Source of the DNA: Pseudonocardiales bacterium
Lineage (GTDB): Bacteria; Actinomycetota; Actinomycetes; Mycobacteriales; Pseudonocardiaceae
Reading direction: 5' to 3'
Assembly: GCA_019243635.1 (NCBI GenBank)
Contig: JAFAUB010000034.1
Coordinates: 28,615-92,614, forward strand
DNA length: 64,000 nucleotides
Positions 28,008 through 36,911 of the stretch are shown here, one piece after another; within the stretch, counting starts at the first letter, position 1, and each line of letters starts with the position of its first letter. The position numbers and the translations under genes are program-made. The notes under the pieces are model-generated. The model was not told the DNA's origin and searched no databases. It saw only the letters and a list, made by a program, of their open reading frames with translations.

Positions 28008-29407
28008 CCCGGCGGGTGGCGGTGGTCGGCGGTGGCCTGGCGGGCATCACGGCGGCGCTGCGCTGCGCTGACGCGGGCTGCCAGGTCATCGTGTTCGAGG
28101 CCCGGCAGTGGCTGGGTGGCCTGACTCATTCCTTTCACCGCGGCGCGCTCCGGGTGGACAACGGTCAGCACGTGTTCCTGCGTTGCTGCACGTCCTACCT
28201 GTCCTTGCTGCGCCGGCTCGGGGTGGCCGACAGGGTCGAGCTGCAGCCGCGGCTGGCCATCCCGGTCCGCGCGCCTGGGGCCCAGCGGCCGGTGTGGCTG
28301 CGCCGCACCGCCCTGCCCGCGCCGTTGCACCTGGCCGCCTCGCTGCTGCGGTACCAGCCGCTGAGCATCCTGGAGCGGGTGCGGTTCGCGCTGGCTGCGG
28401 CCGCGTTGCGGCGGGTCGACCCGAGGAGCCCGGCGACCGACGAGCAGAGCTTCGGTGGCTGGCTGCGTCGGCACGGGCAGAGCGACCACGCCATCGCCGC
28501 GCTGTGGGAGCTGGTCGGGGTGGCCACCCTCAACTCGCGGGCGGACCAGGCCTCACTCAGTCTGGCCGCCACGGTGTTCCAGGAGGGCCTGCTCACCGAC
28601 GCCGCCGCCGCGGACATCGGCTGGTCCCGGGTGGCGCTGCGGGAGCTGCACGGCGATCCGGCGCTGGCCTGTCTCGGCGCGGCCGGCGCCGAGGTGCGCA
28701 CCGGAGTCACGGTAAGGGGCCTCGAGCCTCGCGGCGGTGGTCTGACTGCCGGCTCGGCCGGCGGTGGTCTGATCGCCGGCTCGGCCGGCGGTGGCTGGCA
28801 GGTCATCAGCGACGGGGCTCGCACCACCGTCGACCGGGTGATCCTGGCCGTGCCGCCGGCCGCGGCGGAGCAGCTGCTGCCGCCGTGCTGTCTCCCGCTG
28901 TCGCCCGGCTGGTCACAGCGGCTGGGCGGGGTCCCCATCGTCAACCTGCACGTGGTGCTCGACCGGCCGGTGCTCGACGAGCCGTTCGTCGCCGGGGTGG
29001 ACACACCGGTGCAGTGGGTCTTCGACCGCACCGTCCAGTCCGGGCTGGAGGGCGGCCAGTACCTGGCGGTGTCGCTGTCGGCTGCGGACGACCTGGTGGA
29101 CACGCCGACGGCGGCGCTGCGGGCGCGGTTCCTGCCGGAGCTGGCCGCCCTGCTGCCGGCCATGCGGGAGGCGCGGGTGCGCGACTTCTTCGTCACCCGG
29201 GAGCGGCAGGCGACGTTCCGACCGGCCCCCGGTACCGCGGCGCTGCGGCCACCGGCGGTGACCGCGGCCCGGGGGTTGTTCCTGGCCGGCGCGTGGACCG
29301 CCACCGGATGGCCGGCGACGATGGAGGGTGCCGTGCGCAGCGGAGCGGCGGCCGCCACCGCCCTGCTGCAGGCGAGCCCGACGGACGTCCCCGCGGTGGC
29401 GGTGTGA
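28004..29407 (+). CDS. hpnE: Hydroxysqualene dehydroxylase HpnE
   Basis: A 467-residue FAD-dependent amine-oxidase-like enzyme that reduces hydroxysqualene to squalene. The dinucleotide-binding motif VAVVGGGLAGITAALRC is at the N-terminus, followed by LGGLTHSF, and the FAD-binding C-terminal motif FLAGAWTATGWPATMEGAV near the end. The ATG overlaps the hpnD stop by 4 nt. Two GCCGGC palindromes add AGSAGG repeats at about residues 246-263, probably in a surface loop. Confidence 0.92.
   Translation: MTRRVAVVGGGLAGITAALRCADAGCQVIVFEARQWLGGLTHSFHRGALRVDNGQHVFLRCCTSYLSLLRRLGVADRVELQPRLAIPVRAPGAQRPVWLRRTALPAPLHLAASLLRYQPLSILERVRFALAAAALRRVDPRSPATDEQSFGGWLRRHGQSDHAIAALWELVGVATLNSRADQASLSLAATVFQEGLLTDAAAADIGWSRVALRELHGDPALACLGAAGAEVRTGVTVRGLEPRGGGLTAGSAGGGLIAGSAGGGWQVISDGARTTVDRVILAVPPAAAEQLLPPCCLPLSPGWSQRLGGVPIVNLHVVLDRPVLDEPFVAGVDTPVQWVFDRTVQSGLEGGQYLAVSLSAADDLVDTPTAALRARFLPELAALLPAMREARVRDFFVTRERQATFRPAPGTAALRPPAVTAARGLFLAGAWTATGWPATMEGAVRSGAAAATALLQASPTDVPAVAV
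28748..28789 (+). repeat. Two GCCGGC palindromes inside hpnE
   Basis: GCCGGCTCGGCCGGC at 28748-28762 and 28775-28789, spaced 27 bp (nine codons), read in frame as AGSAGGG twice. Confidence 0.85.
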
Positions 29408-30435
29408 TGACCACCGATGCGCTCCTGCCCGCGAAGGCGGCGCCCAGCGCGCTGCGCCGGGCCCGGGACGTCGTGGCGCCGGCGACGCGGGCGTTCATCG
29501 CGCGGCTGGACGACACCAGCGCGGCGATCGCCTCCTACCATCTAGGGTGGACCGATGCCGGCGGCGCGCCGACGAGCGGTGGTGGAGGCAAGGCCGTCCG
29601 CCCCGCTCTGGCCACTCTGTCGGCGCAGGCCGCCGGCGCGCCGGCGCGGGTGGGCATCCCCGGCGCGGTCGCCGTCGAGCTGGTGCACAACTTCTCCCTG
29701 GTGCACGACGACGTGATGGACGGCGACACCGAACGCCGGCACCGGCCCACGGTGTGGGCGGTGTGGGGCGCCACCAGCGCGATCCTGACCGGGGACGCGC
29801 TGCTGGCGCTGGCCCAGGAGGTGCTGCTGGAGGGCACCTCGCCGCACCGGGCCGCCGCCGCCCGGCTGCTCGCCGAGGCCACCCGCCACCTGATCCGCGG
29901 CCAGGTGCAGGACGTGGCGTTCGAGCGACGCGACGACGTCACCGTGGCGGAGTGCCTGGACATGGTGTCGGGCAAGACCGGCGCCCTGCTGTCGGCCAGC
30001 GCGGCGATCGGCGCGGTGCTGGCCGGCGCTCCGGCGGAGGTGGTGGACGCGCTGTCCACCTTCGGCGCGCAGCTGGGTATCGCGTTCCAGCTCGTCGACG
30101 ACCTGCTGGGGATCTGGGGGGAGCCGCGGGTCTCCGGCAAGCCGGTGTTCTCCGACCTGCGCTCGCGCAAGAAGACCCTGCCGGTGACCTACGCGCTGAC
30201 CCATGGCGGTTCGGCCGGGCGTGAGCTGGCCGGCTGGCTCGCCGGGTCGGAGCCCGGTGGAGAGGCCCGAGCCGCTGAGCTCATCGAAGCGGCGGGAGGA
30301 CGGCGCTGGGCCGCCACCGAGGCGCGGCGGCGCATCGCGGCGGCCACCGACGCGCTGTCCGCCGTCCCGATCCCGACCGGCCCGCGCGCGGAGCTGGTCG
30401 CGATCGCTCATTTCATCGTCGCCAGGGAGGCCTGA
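29407..30435 (+). CDS. Polyprenyl (probably farnesyl) diphosphate synthase
   Basis: A 342-residue all-trans polyprenyl diphosphate synthase. The first aspartate-rich motif is LVHDDVMDGD; the second is FQLVDDLLGIWG, where the usual third Asp is replaced, as is common in actinobacterial members. GGKAVRP near residue 60 binds diphosphate. Overlap with hpnE (TGATG) and with shc places it in the hopanoid operon, where it would supply farnesyl diphosphate for HpnC/D. Chain length is not certain from sequence. Confidence 0.9.
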   Translation: MTTDALLPAKAAPSALRRARDVVAPATRAFIARLDDTSAAIASYHLGWTDAGGAPTSGGGGKAVRPALATLSAQAAGAPARVGIPGAVAVELVHNFSLVHDDVMDGDTERRHRPTVWAVWGATSAILTGDALLALAQEVLLEGTSPHRAAAARLLAEATRHLIRGQVQDVAFERRDDVTVAECLDMVSGKTGALLSASAAIGAVLAGAPAEVVDALSTFGAQLGIAFQLVDDLLGIWGEPRVSGKPVFSDLRSRKKTLPVTYALTHGGSAGRELAGWLAGSEPGGEARAAELIEAAGGRRWAATEARRRIAAATDALSAVPIPTGPRAELVAIAHFIVAREA

Positions 30436-32369
30436 TGACCCGGACCAGTCCAGCCGACAGCACGGCCGGCGCCCCACCGCCGGCTGAGCCGGCAGCCGGA
30501 CCCCAGCCGGTGGCGCAGGCTGTGGCCGCCGCGGTCGCGTGGCTGCGCGAGCGTCAGGACCCGGCGGGATGGTGGAAGGGGGAGCTGGCCACCAACGTGA
30601 CCATGGACGCGGAGGATCTGCTGCTGCGCGAGTTCCTCGGCATCCGCGGCGCTGGCCAGACCGAGGAGGCCGCCCGGTGGATCCGGTCCCAGCAACGGGA
30701 CGACGGCAGCTGGGCGAACTACCACGATGGTCCGGGCGACCTGTCCACCACTGTCGAGGCGTGGGTCGCACTGCGCCTGGCGGGCGAGGATCCGCAGGCC
30801 CCCCACATGGTGACGGCGGCGCGGTTCGTCCGGGCTCAGGGCGGACTGGGGCGCAGCCGGGTGTTCACCCGCATCTGGCTCGCGCTGTTCGGGCTGTGGT
30901 CCTGGGACGAGCTGCCCAACCTGCCGCCGGAGCTGATCTTCCTGCCGTCCTGGTTCCCGTTGAACGTCTACGACTGGGCGTGCTGGGCCCGGCAGACGAT
31001 CGTGCCGCTGACCATCGTCAGCACGCTGCGCCCGGTCCGGCCGCTGCGGTTCGGGGTCGACGAGCTGCGCATCCCCGCCGCCGCGCCCCGCCCCGGCCGG
31101 TCCCGCGGCCGGCTACCGTCCTGGAGCGGGTTCTTCCAGCGGACCGACCGGGTGCTGCACGCCTACGCACGGCGGCCGGTGCGCCCACTGCGGCGGGCGG
31201 CGATGCGTCGGGCCGCGGAGTGGATCCTGGCCCGGCAGGAGGCGGACGGCTGCTGGGGCGGTATCCAGCCGCCGTGGGTGTACTCCCTGCTCGCGCTGCA
31301 CCTGCTGGGCTACTCACTCGATCACCCGTCGGTGCGGGCCGGGATCGCGGGACTGGACGGGTTCATCATCCGCGAGCGCACCCCGGACGGGTGGGTCCGG
31401 CGGTTGGAGGCGTGCCAGTCCCCGGTCTGGGACACCGGGCTGGCGCTCACCGCGCTGCTCGACGCGGGCGTGCCGGCGCAGGACCCCGCGGTCCTGCGGG
31501 CCGCCGACTGGCTGCTCGGCGAGGAGATCCGGGTGCGCGGCGACTGGGCGGTCCGCCGGCCGGCACTCGCCCCAGGCGGCTGGGCCTTCGAGTTCCACAA
31601 CGACACCTATCCCGACACCGACGACACCGCCGAGGTGGTACTCGCGCTGCAGCGGGTTCCGCTGGCCGATCGCGGCGCGCTCGATCGCGGGATGGCCTGG
31701 CTGGTCGGCATGCAGTCCCAGGACGGCGGCTGGGGCGCCTTCGACGCCGACAACACCCGGACGCTGTGCACGAAGCTGCCGTTCTGCGACTTCGGCGCGG
31801 TGATCGACCCGCCGTCGGCGGATGTGACGGCGCACATCGTGGAGGCGCTGGCCGCTGAGGGCATGGCCGACGGCACCGCCTGCCGGCGAGGCGTGCAGTG
31901 GCTGCTCGCGGCGCAGGAGCCGGAGGGGTCCTGGTTCGGACGGTGGGGCGCGAACTACGTCTACGGCACCGGCGCGGTGGTGCCGGCGCTCATCGCCGCT
32001 GGGGTGGGTGCCGACTCCCGGTGTGTCCGGCGGGCGGTGCGGTGGCTGCAGCGCCACCGGAACGACGACGGTGGGTGGGGTGAGGACCTGCGTTCTTATG
32101 TGGACCGGGCCTGGGCCGGCCGGGGCGCCTCGACGGCCTCGCAGACCGCGTGGGCGCTGCTGGCGCTGCTCGCGGCCGGCGAGCGGGATGAGACGGTGGA
32201 GCGCGGGGTGCGGTGGCTCTGCGAGCGCCAGCGCCCGGACGGGTCGTGGGACGAGCCGCAGTTCACCGGCACCGGGTTCCCCCGTGACTTCTACCTCAAC
32301 TACCACCTCTACCGGATGGTGTTCCCGATCAGCGCGCTGGGCCGGTACCTGGGCGGTGCCGCGCTATGA
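30435..32369 (+). CDS. shc: Squalene-hopene cyclase
   Basis: A 644-residue membrane-associated terpene cyclase that converts squalene to hopene/hopanol. The catalytic DTDD acid motif is at 394-397. Several QW repeats are visible (QQRDDGSW, QEADGCWGG, QSQDGGWGAFD, RNDDGGWGED, QRPDGSWDE). The ATG overlaps the upstream stop (TGATG). The N-terminal 20 residues contain PPAEPAAGPQP from a GCCGGC palindrome and are not part of the usual fold. Confidence 0.95.
   Translation: MTRTSPADSTAGAPPPAEPAAGPQPVAQAVAAAVAWLRERQDPAGWWKGELATNVTMDAEDLLLREFLGIRGAGQTEEAARWIRSQQRDDGSWANYHDGPGDLSTTVEAWVALRLAGEDPQAPHMVTAARFVRAQGGLGRSRVFTRIWLALFGLWSWDELPNLPPELIFLPSWFPLNVYDWACWARQTIVPLTIVSTLRPVRPLRFGVDELRIPAAAPRPGRSRGRLPSWSGFFQRTDRVLHAYARRPVRPLRRAAMRRAAEWILARQEADGCWGGIQPPWVYSLLALHLLGYSLDHPSVRAGIAGLDGFIIRERTPDGWVRRLEACQSPVWDTGLALTALLDAGVPAQDPAVLRAADWLLGEEIRVRGDWAVRRPALAPGGWAFEFHNDTYPDTDDTAEVVLALQRVPLADRGALDRGMAWLVGMQSQDGGWGAFDADNTRTLCTKLPFCDFGAVIDPPSADVTAHIVEALAAEGMADGTACRRGVQWLLAAQEPEGSWFGRWGANYVYGTGAVVPALIAAGVGADSRCVRRAVRWLQRHRNDDGGWGEDLRSYVDRAWAGRGASTASQTAWALLALLAAGERDETVERGVRWLCERQRPDGSWDEPQFTGTGFPRDFYLNYHLYRMVFPISALGRYLGGAAL
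30479..30493 (+). repeat. GCCGGC palindrome at the start of shc
   Basis: GCCGGCTGAGCCGGC read in frame as PAEPA 15 codons into the cyclase gene. Confidence 0.8.
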
Positions 32370-33931
32370 GCCGAACCGTGCTGTGCACGCCGCTGCGCGT
32401 CGAGCAGGCCGCGCTGCGCCGGGTCGGGCGCACCATGCGGCTGGTGCGCACCGGTATGGGCCCCAGGCGCGCGGCGGCCACCGCGTCCGCCCTGTCGAGG
32501 AGCACCGACCCAGTGCTGGTCGCCGGCGTCGGTGGCGCCCTGGCCCCCCAGGTCCGCCCGGGCGACGTGGTGGTCGCCACCGAGGTCTGCGGGGGGGTCC
32601 CGAATGCTCTGTGCCCGCCGAGTTCGACAACAGAGCTGTTCAGCCGGATTCGGACGGCGCTGCTGTCGAACTCGGCGACAGGAGGGCCGGTCCCGGGCAG
32701 GGTTGAGGTGCCCTCGGCACCGCTGCTGGCGGGGGCGCTGCGGAGGCTTGGGGTGACTGTGCACCTTGGGCCTATTCGCTCGGTGCCGCGGATCTCCCGG
32801 GCGCCTGTCGCGGACGGGGCGCTCGCGGTGGACATGGAGTCTGCTCAGCTGGCCGTCGCGGGCGTTCCGTTCGCTGTGGTCCGCGCCATCGTGGACACCC
32901 CCGATCACCCGCTGTGGCACGTCGGAGCGCCGCGCCGGGGGGTGAGCGCGTTGCGGACGCTGCGGGCGTGCCGGCCCGCGCTGGAATGGTGGGCGGCGGC
33001 GACGGGCCCGCGCGAGATCCTGCTCGCCGCGCCGCGCTCGTTCTGCGCGGGCGTCTCCAGGGCGATCGACACCGTGCACTACGCGCTGCGGCGCTACGGC
33101 GCACCGGTGTACGTGCGTCGCCAGATCGTGCACAACGCGCATGTGGTGGACGAGCTGGCGGCTCGTGGCGCGGTGTTCGTCGAGGAGGTCGAGCAGGTGC
33201 CGGTCGGCGGCGTCGTGGTGTTCGCCGCGCACGGGGTCGCGCCCGCCGTGCGCCGGGAGGCCACCGCGCGCGGGCTCACCGTCATCGACGCCACCTGCCC
33301 ACTGGTGATCAAGGTGCACAGTGAGATCCGCCGCTACGCCCGGCGGGAGAACACGGTGTTCCTCATCGGCCATCCCGACCACGAGGAGGTGCAGGGCAGC
33401 CTCGGCGAGGCACCGCAGGACGTGACCGTGGTGCCCGACGTCGACACCGCGCTGCGCGTCCAGCCACGCGATCCGTCGAGGGTGGCCTACACCATGCAGA
33501 CCACGCTGGCGGTGGATGAAGCCGAGGAGATCGCCGCGATCCTGCGCGGTCGGTTCCCGGCGCTGAGCGCTCCGCGCACCGACGACATCTGCTACGCCAC
33601 CACCAACCGCCAGCGCGCGGTGCGCGCGATCGCGGGCCAGGTGGACCTGGTGCTGGTGGTCGGCTCGCCCAACTCGTCCAACTCGGTGCGCCTGGTGGAG
33701 GTCGCGCAGCGAGAGGGCGCGGCGGCGCACCTGGTCGAGGACGTGAGCGAAGTCGATCTCCGCTGGCTGGCGGGCACGACGCGGGTCGGCATCACCGCGG
33801 GCGCCTCGGCTCCCCCGCATCTGGTGGACCAGATCGTGCACTGCATGGGTGGCCTCGGTCCGGTCAGCACGACGGAGTCACGGCTGATCGACGAGGACGT
33901 CACCTTCGCGCTACCCCGAGAGGTGGTCTGA
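32366..33931 (+). CDS. ispH: HpnG-like nucleoside phosphorylase domain fused to IspH (LytB)
   Basis: A 521-residue fusion. Residues ~1-205 resemble the hopanoid-associated phosphorylase HpnG (VLVAGVGGALAPQVRPGDVV, and VDMESAQLA, the purine-phosphorylase acidic motif), which removes adenine from adenosylhopane. Residues ~214-521 are 4-hydroxy-3-methylbut-2-enyl diphosphate reductase with all three iron-sulfur Cys (C227, C311, C409), HNAHVVDEL, TTNRQ and GSPNSSNS. It overlaps shc by 4 nt and precedes hpnH by 2 bp. One protein thus links isoprenoid supply to side-chain processing. Confidence 0.88.
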   Translation: MSRTVLCTPLRVEQAALRRVGRTMRLVRTGMGPRRAAATASALSRSTDPVLVAGVGGALAPQVRPGDVVVATEVCGGVPNALCPPSSTTELFSRIRTALLSNSATGGPVPGRVEVPSAPLLAGALRRLGVTVHLGPIRSVPRISRAPVADGALAVDMESAQLAVAGVPFAVVRAIVDTPDHPLWHVGAPRRGVSALRTLRACRPALEWWAAATGPREILLAAPRSFCAGVSRAIDTVHYALRRYGAPVYVRRQIVHNAHVVDELAARGAVFVEEVEQVPVGGVVVFAAHGVAPAVRREATARGLTVIDATCPLVIKVHSEIRRYARRENTVFLIGHPDHEEVQGSLGEAPQDVTVVPDVDTALRVQPRDPSRVAYTMQTTLAVDEAEEIAAILRGRFPALSAPRTDDICYATTNRQRAVRAIAGQVDLVLVVGSPNSSNSVRLVEVAQREGAAAHLVEDVSEVDLRWLAGTTRVGITAGASAPPHLVDQIVHCMGGLGPVSTTESRLIDEDVTFALPREVV

Positions 33932-33933
33932 GC

Positions 33934-34938
33934 ATGCCCATGCCCCTGCGTCAGTCCCTGAAGCTGGGTGGCTTCCTGCTCAAGCAGAAGCTGTTGCGCC
34001 GGGAGCGCTTCGCCCTGCTGCTCGAGCTGGAGCCGCTGTTCGCGTGCAACCTCAAGTGCGGCGGCTGCGGAAAGATCGCGCAGCCGGCCGCGCTGCTCAA
34101 GCAGCGGATGCCGCTGGAGCAGGCGATCGCCGCCGTCGAGGAGTGTGGCGCCCCGATGGTCTCCATCGCCGGTGGCGAACCGCTGATGTACCCTCAGATC
34201 GACGAGCTGACCCGCGAGCTGCTGGCCCGTAAGAAGATCGTCTTCTTGTGTACGAACGCTTTGCTGCTGCCCAGGCACCTGCACAGGTTCACCCCGCACC
34301 GCGACTTCGCCTGGATGGTGCACATCGACGGGTTGCGCGAGCGGCACGACGCCTCGGTGCGCAGGGCGGGGGGCTTCGACGCCGCGGTCGAGGCGATCCG
34401 GCAGGCCAGGACCGCCGGCTTCCGGGTGATGACCAACACCACGTTCTTCAGTGATGACACCCCGCAGGATGTCATCGAGGTGCTCGACTTCCTCAATGAC
34501 GAGCTCGGCGTCGACAACATGCAGATCTCCCCGGCCTACGCCTACGACAAGGCACCCGACCAGGAGCACTGGCTGGGCGTGCGGCAGACCCGCGAGCTGT
34601 TCGCGAAGGCGTTCGCCGACGGCCGGCGCAAGCGCTGGCGGCTCAACCACTCCCCGATCTTCCTGGACTTCCTGGAAGGCAGGCGGGAGCTGGCCTGCAC
34701 CGCGTGGGGCATCCCGTCGTACTCCCTGCTGGGCTGGCAGCGCCCGTGCTACCTGCTCGACGACAGCTACGCGGCGACCTACGCCGAGCTGCTCGAGGAC
34801 ACCGACTGGTCGGCGTTCGGCCGAGGACGTGACCCGCGGTGCGCCAACTGCATGGCGCACTGCGGCTACGAGCCCACCGCGGTGGTCGCCACGATGGGAT
34901 CACTGCGGGAGTCACTGCGCGCCGCCGTCGGCGGATGA
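33934..34938 (+). CDS. hpnH: Adenosyl-hopene transferase HpnH (radical SAM)
   Basis: A 334-residue radical SAM enzyme that attaches 5'-deoxyadenosyl to diploptene, giving adenosylhopane, the first step of C35 hopanoid side-chain synthesis. The cluster motif is C38-x3-C42-x2-C45 (CNLKCGGC), with SIAGGEPLMYP as the SAM-binding GGE segment. The C-terminal Cys-rich CANCMAHCGYEP is typical of the family. It is the last gene of the hopanoid operon. Confidence 0.95.
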   Translation: MPMPLRQSLKLGGFLLKQKLLRRERFALLLELEPLFACNLKCGGCGKIAQPAALLKQRMPLEQAIAAVEECGAPMVSIAGGEPLMYPQIDELTRELLARKKIVFLCTNALLLPRHLHRFTPHRDFAWMVHIDGLRERHDASVRRAGGFDAAVEAIRQARTAGFRVMTNTTFFSDDTPQDVIEVLDFLNDELGVDNMQISPAYAYDKAPDQEHWLGVRQTRELFAKAFADGRRKRWRLNHSPIFLDFLEGRRELACTAWGIPSYSLLGWQRPCYLLDDSYAATYAELLEDTDWSAFGRGRDPRCANCMAHCGYEPTAVVATMGSLRESLRAAVGG

Positions 34939-35220
34939 CGACGGTGGCCGCCGGTATGTCCGGCGTGTGACACCCGTCGCAGAGATGGAGCCCGGTGACC
35001 CGCCCGGCGCGGTCTCCGCCTCGTGACACCGGATGAGTTCGGCCCCGAGGGCACAATCAGCGACGACCTCCGTGGAGACAGACCCATGCCGGGTGACTGA
35101 GGTAAGGGTGGCCGATCCCCGGCGACGAACACCACCTCGCCGGTCCTGGTCGATGAGTACCTCGCAGGCGACAACGGCCATCTTCACTATGCGTGTCGCC
35201 CAGGGGAACAGTGTCACGAC

Positions 35221-35281
35221 GTGGCGACGTGCCACCATCGGCAACTTTGCGAGAAGAAGTTGCCGATGGTGGCACGTCCAC
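35221..35281. repeat. 61-bp near-perfect palindrome
   Basis: Positions 35227-35247 (from ACGTGCCACC to GGCAACTT) pair perfectly with 35257-35277 around a 9-nt loop. GTGG/CCAC extends the stem beyond a 2-nt bulge. It could terminate hpnH transcription nearly 300 bp downstream, or be a mobile palindrome. Confidence 0.75.
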
Positions 35282-35674
35282 AGAATACCCATGCACCTCC
35301 CGGTGGGCACATGGGTCGAATGGGGCGAACCAGGGCCCCGATGGGGAACCCTCTGCGGCGGGCAGCGTGGCGCCCCGCGCTCTGGGATGGGCCGCGGCGC
35401 GTCGACCACCGCTGCGGTAACGCCTCGGATCGACGTCCCCGGCTGCGGCACATCAGCGAGCCGGCCATTCAGTGGAGATCGTGAGCATGAGGGTCGCCTG
35501 AGGACCCGCAGCGTCGGTTCGTACCGCGGTCCCACCAGGACGGCTGACCTGGGACACTTGCGTCGCGCTTGCGCCCGCCGCCTAGGTTCCTCCTACGACT
35601 CCTTGTCGAGGGGTATGGTGGTCGGAATTGTTGGAAACGGTTGCGATCTGCCGGCTGACGTGTGCTGGCGAGTC

Positions 35675-35717
35675 GGTGTCGCCCGTGATTCCGGGTAAGT
35701 GGGTCGTGGGCGACACC
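35675..35717. repeat. Inverted repeat GGTGTCGCCC / GGGCGACACC
   Basis: A perfect 10-bp inverted repeat with a 23-nt interior, about 210 bp upstream of the dehydratase-like fragment. It may be a terminator or a regulator site. Confidence 0.5.
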
Positions 35718-35925
35718 ATATGACTGTCCTGTGGCCTGTTGGGTCAGGCGAGCTTCGGGGGAGGTGTCGTCTTTGATGGCAGTGTCGGCAGAGGAGACTC
35801 CCGCGCCATCGCTGAGGTTCGTGACCTGATTGAGGTGCGGTGGTGGCCGGCGGTTGAAGGAGTGCGCCTATCGGATGCGTTTGTATGGACAGACCGGAGA
35901 AAAAACAGAAAGATTGGGCTTCGCC

Positions 35926-36138
35926 ATGACCGCTCTCGTGGAAGACCGCAGTACTCAGCCGAGCGGTGTCGTCACCTGGCGCAGCGCCCATATCCATTAC
36001 CACGACACTCTCGACGCGGTTCGACCCTTGCTGGACCGCGTGAGCGCGGATGTCGGTGCGGCGTACTGGACTCGCCACTGGCGGCGTGGTCCCCACGTCG
36101 ATCTCCAAGCCGACTTTCACGCCGAGACCTTCCGCTGA
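35926..36138 (+). pseudogene. Truncated lantibiotic-dehydratase C-terminal-type (SpaB_C) fragment
   Basis: A 70-residue ORF. Its WRSAHIHYHDTLDAVRPLL and YWTRHWRRGPHVDLQ match the first part of the SpaB_C/thiopeptide-type dehydratase domain, which eliminates glutamyl esters during lanthipeptide maturation. A full domain is about 250-300 residues, so this is a fragment; nothing recognisable as the rest follows. Its stop overlaps the ABC ATPase start (TGATG), so it may persist as a translated leader coupling the transporter. Confidence rests on motif memory. Confidence 0.55.
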
Positions 36139-36911
36139 TGCTCCGCCGAGCGCCAGGAACGGCGGTGGAGGTGCGGGAGCTGGTCAAGCGCTACCGGAAG
36201 GCGCGGGCCGATGCGGTCGACCGGTTGAGCTTCGCGGTGGCCGAGGGGGAGATCTTCGGGCTGCTGGGGCCGAACGGGGCCGGCAAGTCCACCACGGTCG
36301 GGGTGCTGACCACCCGGGTCCGGCCGACGGGGGGGCGGGCGCTGGTCGCGGGCGTGGACGTGGTGGCCGCGCCGCGGACCGTGCGCGGCCTGCTCGGGGT
36401 GGTCCCGCAGCGCAACAACCTGGACCGGTCGCTGTCGGTCCGGCAGAACCTGCTGTTCCACGCCGCCTACCATGGTGTGCCACCCCGGGTCCGCAGGCCC
36501 CGGGCTGAGGCGCTGCTGGAGCAGTTCGCGCTGACCGACCGGGCGGATGACAAGCCGGATCTGTTCTCCGGGGGGCAGAACCAGCGGATGATGATCGCCC
36601 GGGCGCTGATGCACGACCCGAGGGTGCTGTTCCTGGACGAGCCGACCACCGGGTTGGACCCGGCCGCCCGGCTGTTCGTCTGGGACCGCGTCCGGGAGCT
36701 GCGTGCGGCGGGTGTGACGATCGTGCTGACCACCCACGACATGGACGAGGCGGCCACACTGGCTGACCGGGTGGGCATCGTCGATGCCGGCCGGCTGCTC
36801 GCGCTGGACACCCCCGCCGCCCTGACCCGCAGGCTGACCACCGGGGCGGCGGTCGGCGAGGCCAGCCTGGAGGACGTGTTCCTCCACCTCACGGGCACGG
36901 CACTGCGGTGA
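36138..36911 (+). CDS. ABC transporter ATP-binding protein
   Basis: A 257-residue ATPase of the ABC-2/DrrA type. Walker A is GPNGAGKST, the signature is FSGGQNQR (F for the usual L), Walker B is VLFLDEPTTGLDP, and the H-loop is TTHDMDEA. It pairs with the permease downstream (4-nt GTGA overlap) to form an exporter. The cargo is unknown; the lanthipeptide-type fragment upstream hints at peptide export or self-protection, a weak inference. Confidence 0.93.
   Translation: MLRRAPGTAVEVRELVKRYRKARADAVDRLSFAVAEGEIFGLLGPNGAGKSTTVGVLTTRVRPTGGRALVAGVDVVAAPRTVRGLLGVVPQRNNLDRSLSVRQNLLFHAAYHGVPPRVRRPRAEALLEQFALTDRADDKPDLFSGGQNQRMMIARALMHDPRVLFLDEPTTGLDPAARLFVWDRVRELRAAGVTIVLTTHDMDEAATLADRVGIVDAGRLLALDTPAALTRRLTTGAAVGEASLEDVFLHLTGTALR

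Larger units (their letters stand above)
34939..35925. other. Gene-poor region after hpnH with two large palindromes
   Basis: Nearly 1 kb with only short, mutually contradictory open frames and no recognisable product. It holds the 61-bp hairpin at 35221-35281 and an inverted repeat at 35675-35717. The last ~350 bp become less GC-rich, which suggests a transferred or decayed segment leading into the lanthipeptide-type fragment. Confidence 0.55.

Noticed and set aside
28108..29406. Open frame continuing upstream of the polyprenyl diphosphate synthase
   Set aside because: It lies entirely over hpnE in another frame with shadow composition; the synthase starts at 29407 with a TGATG overlap.
34939..35698. 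Short ORFs on both strands after hpnH
   Set aside because: They run through the large palindrome, overlap each other and match nothing.
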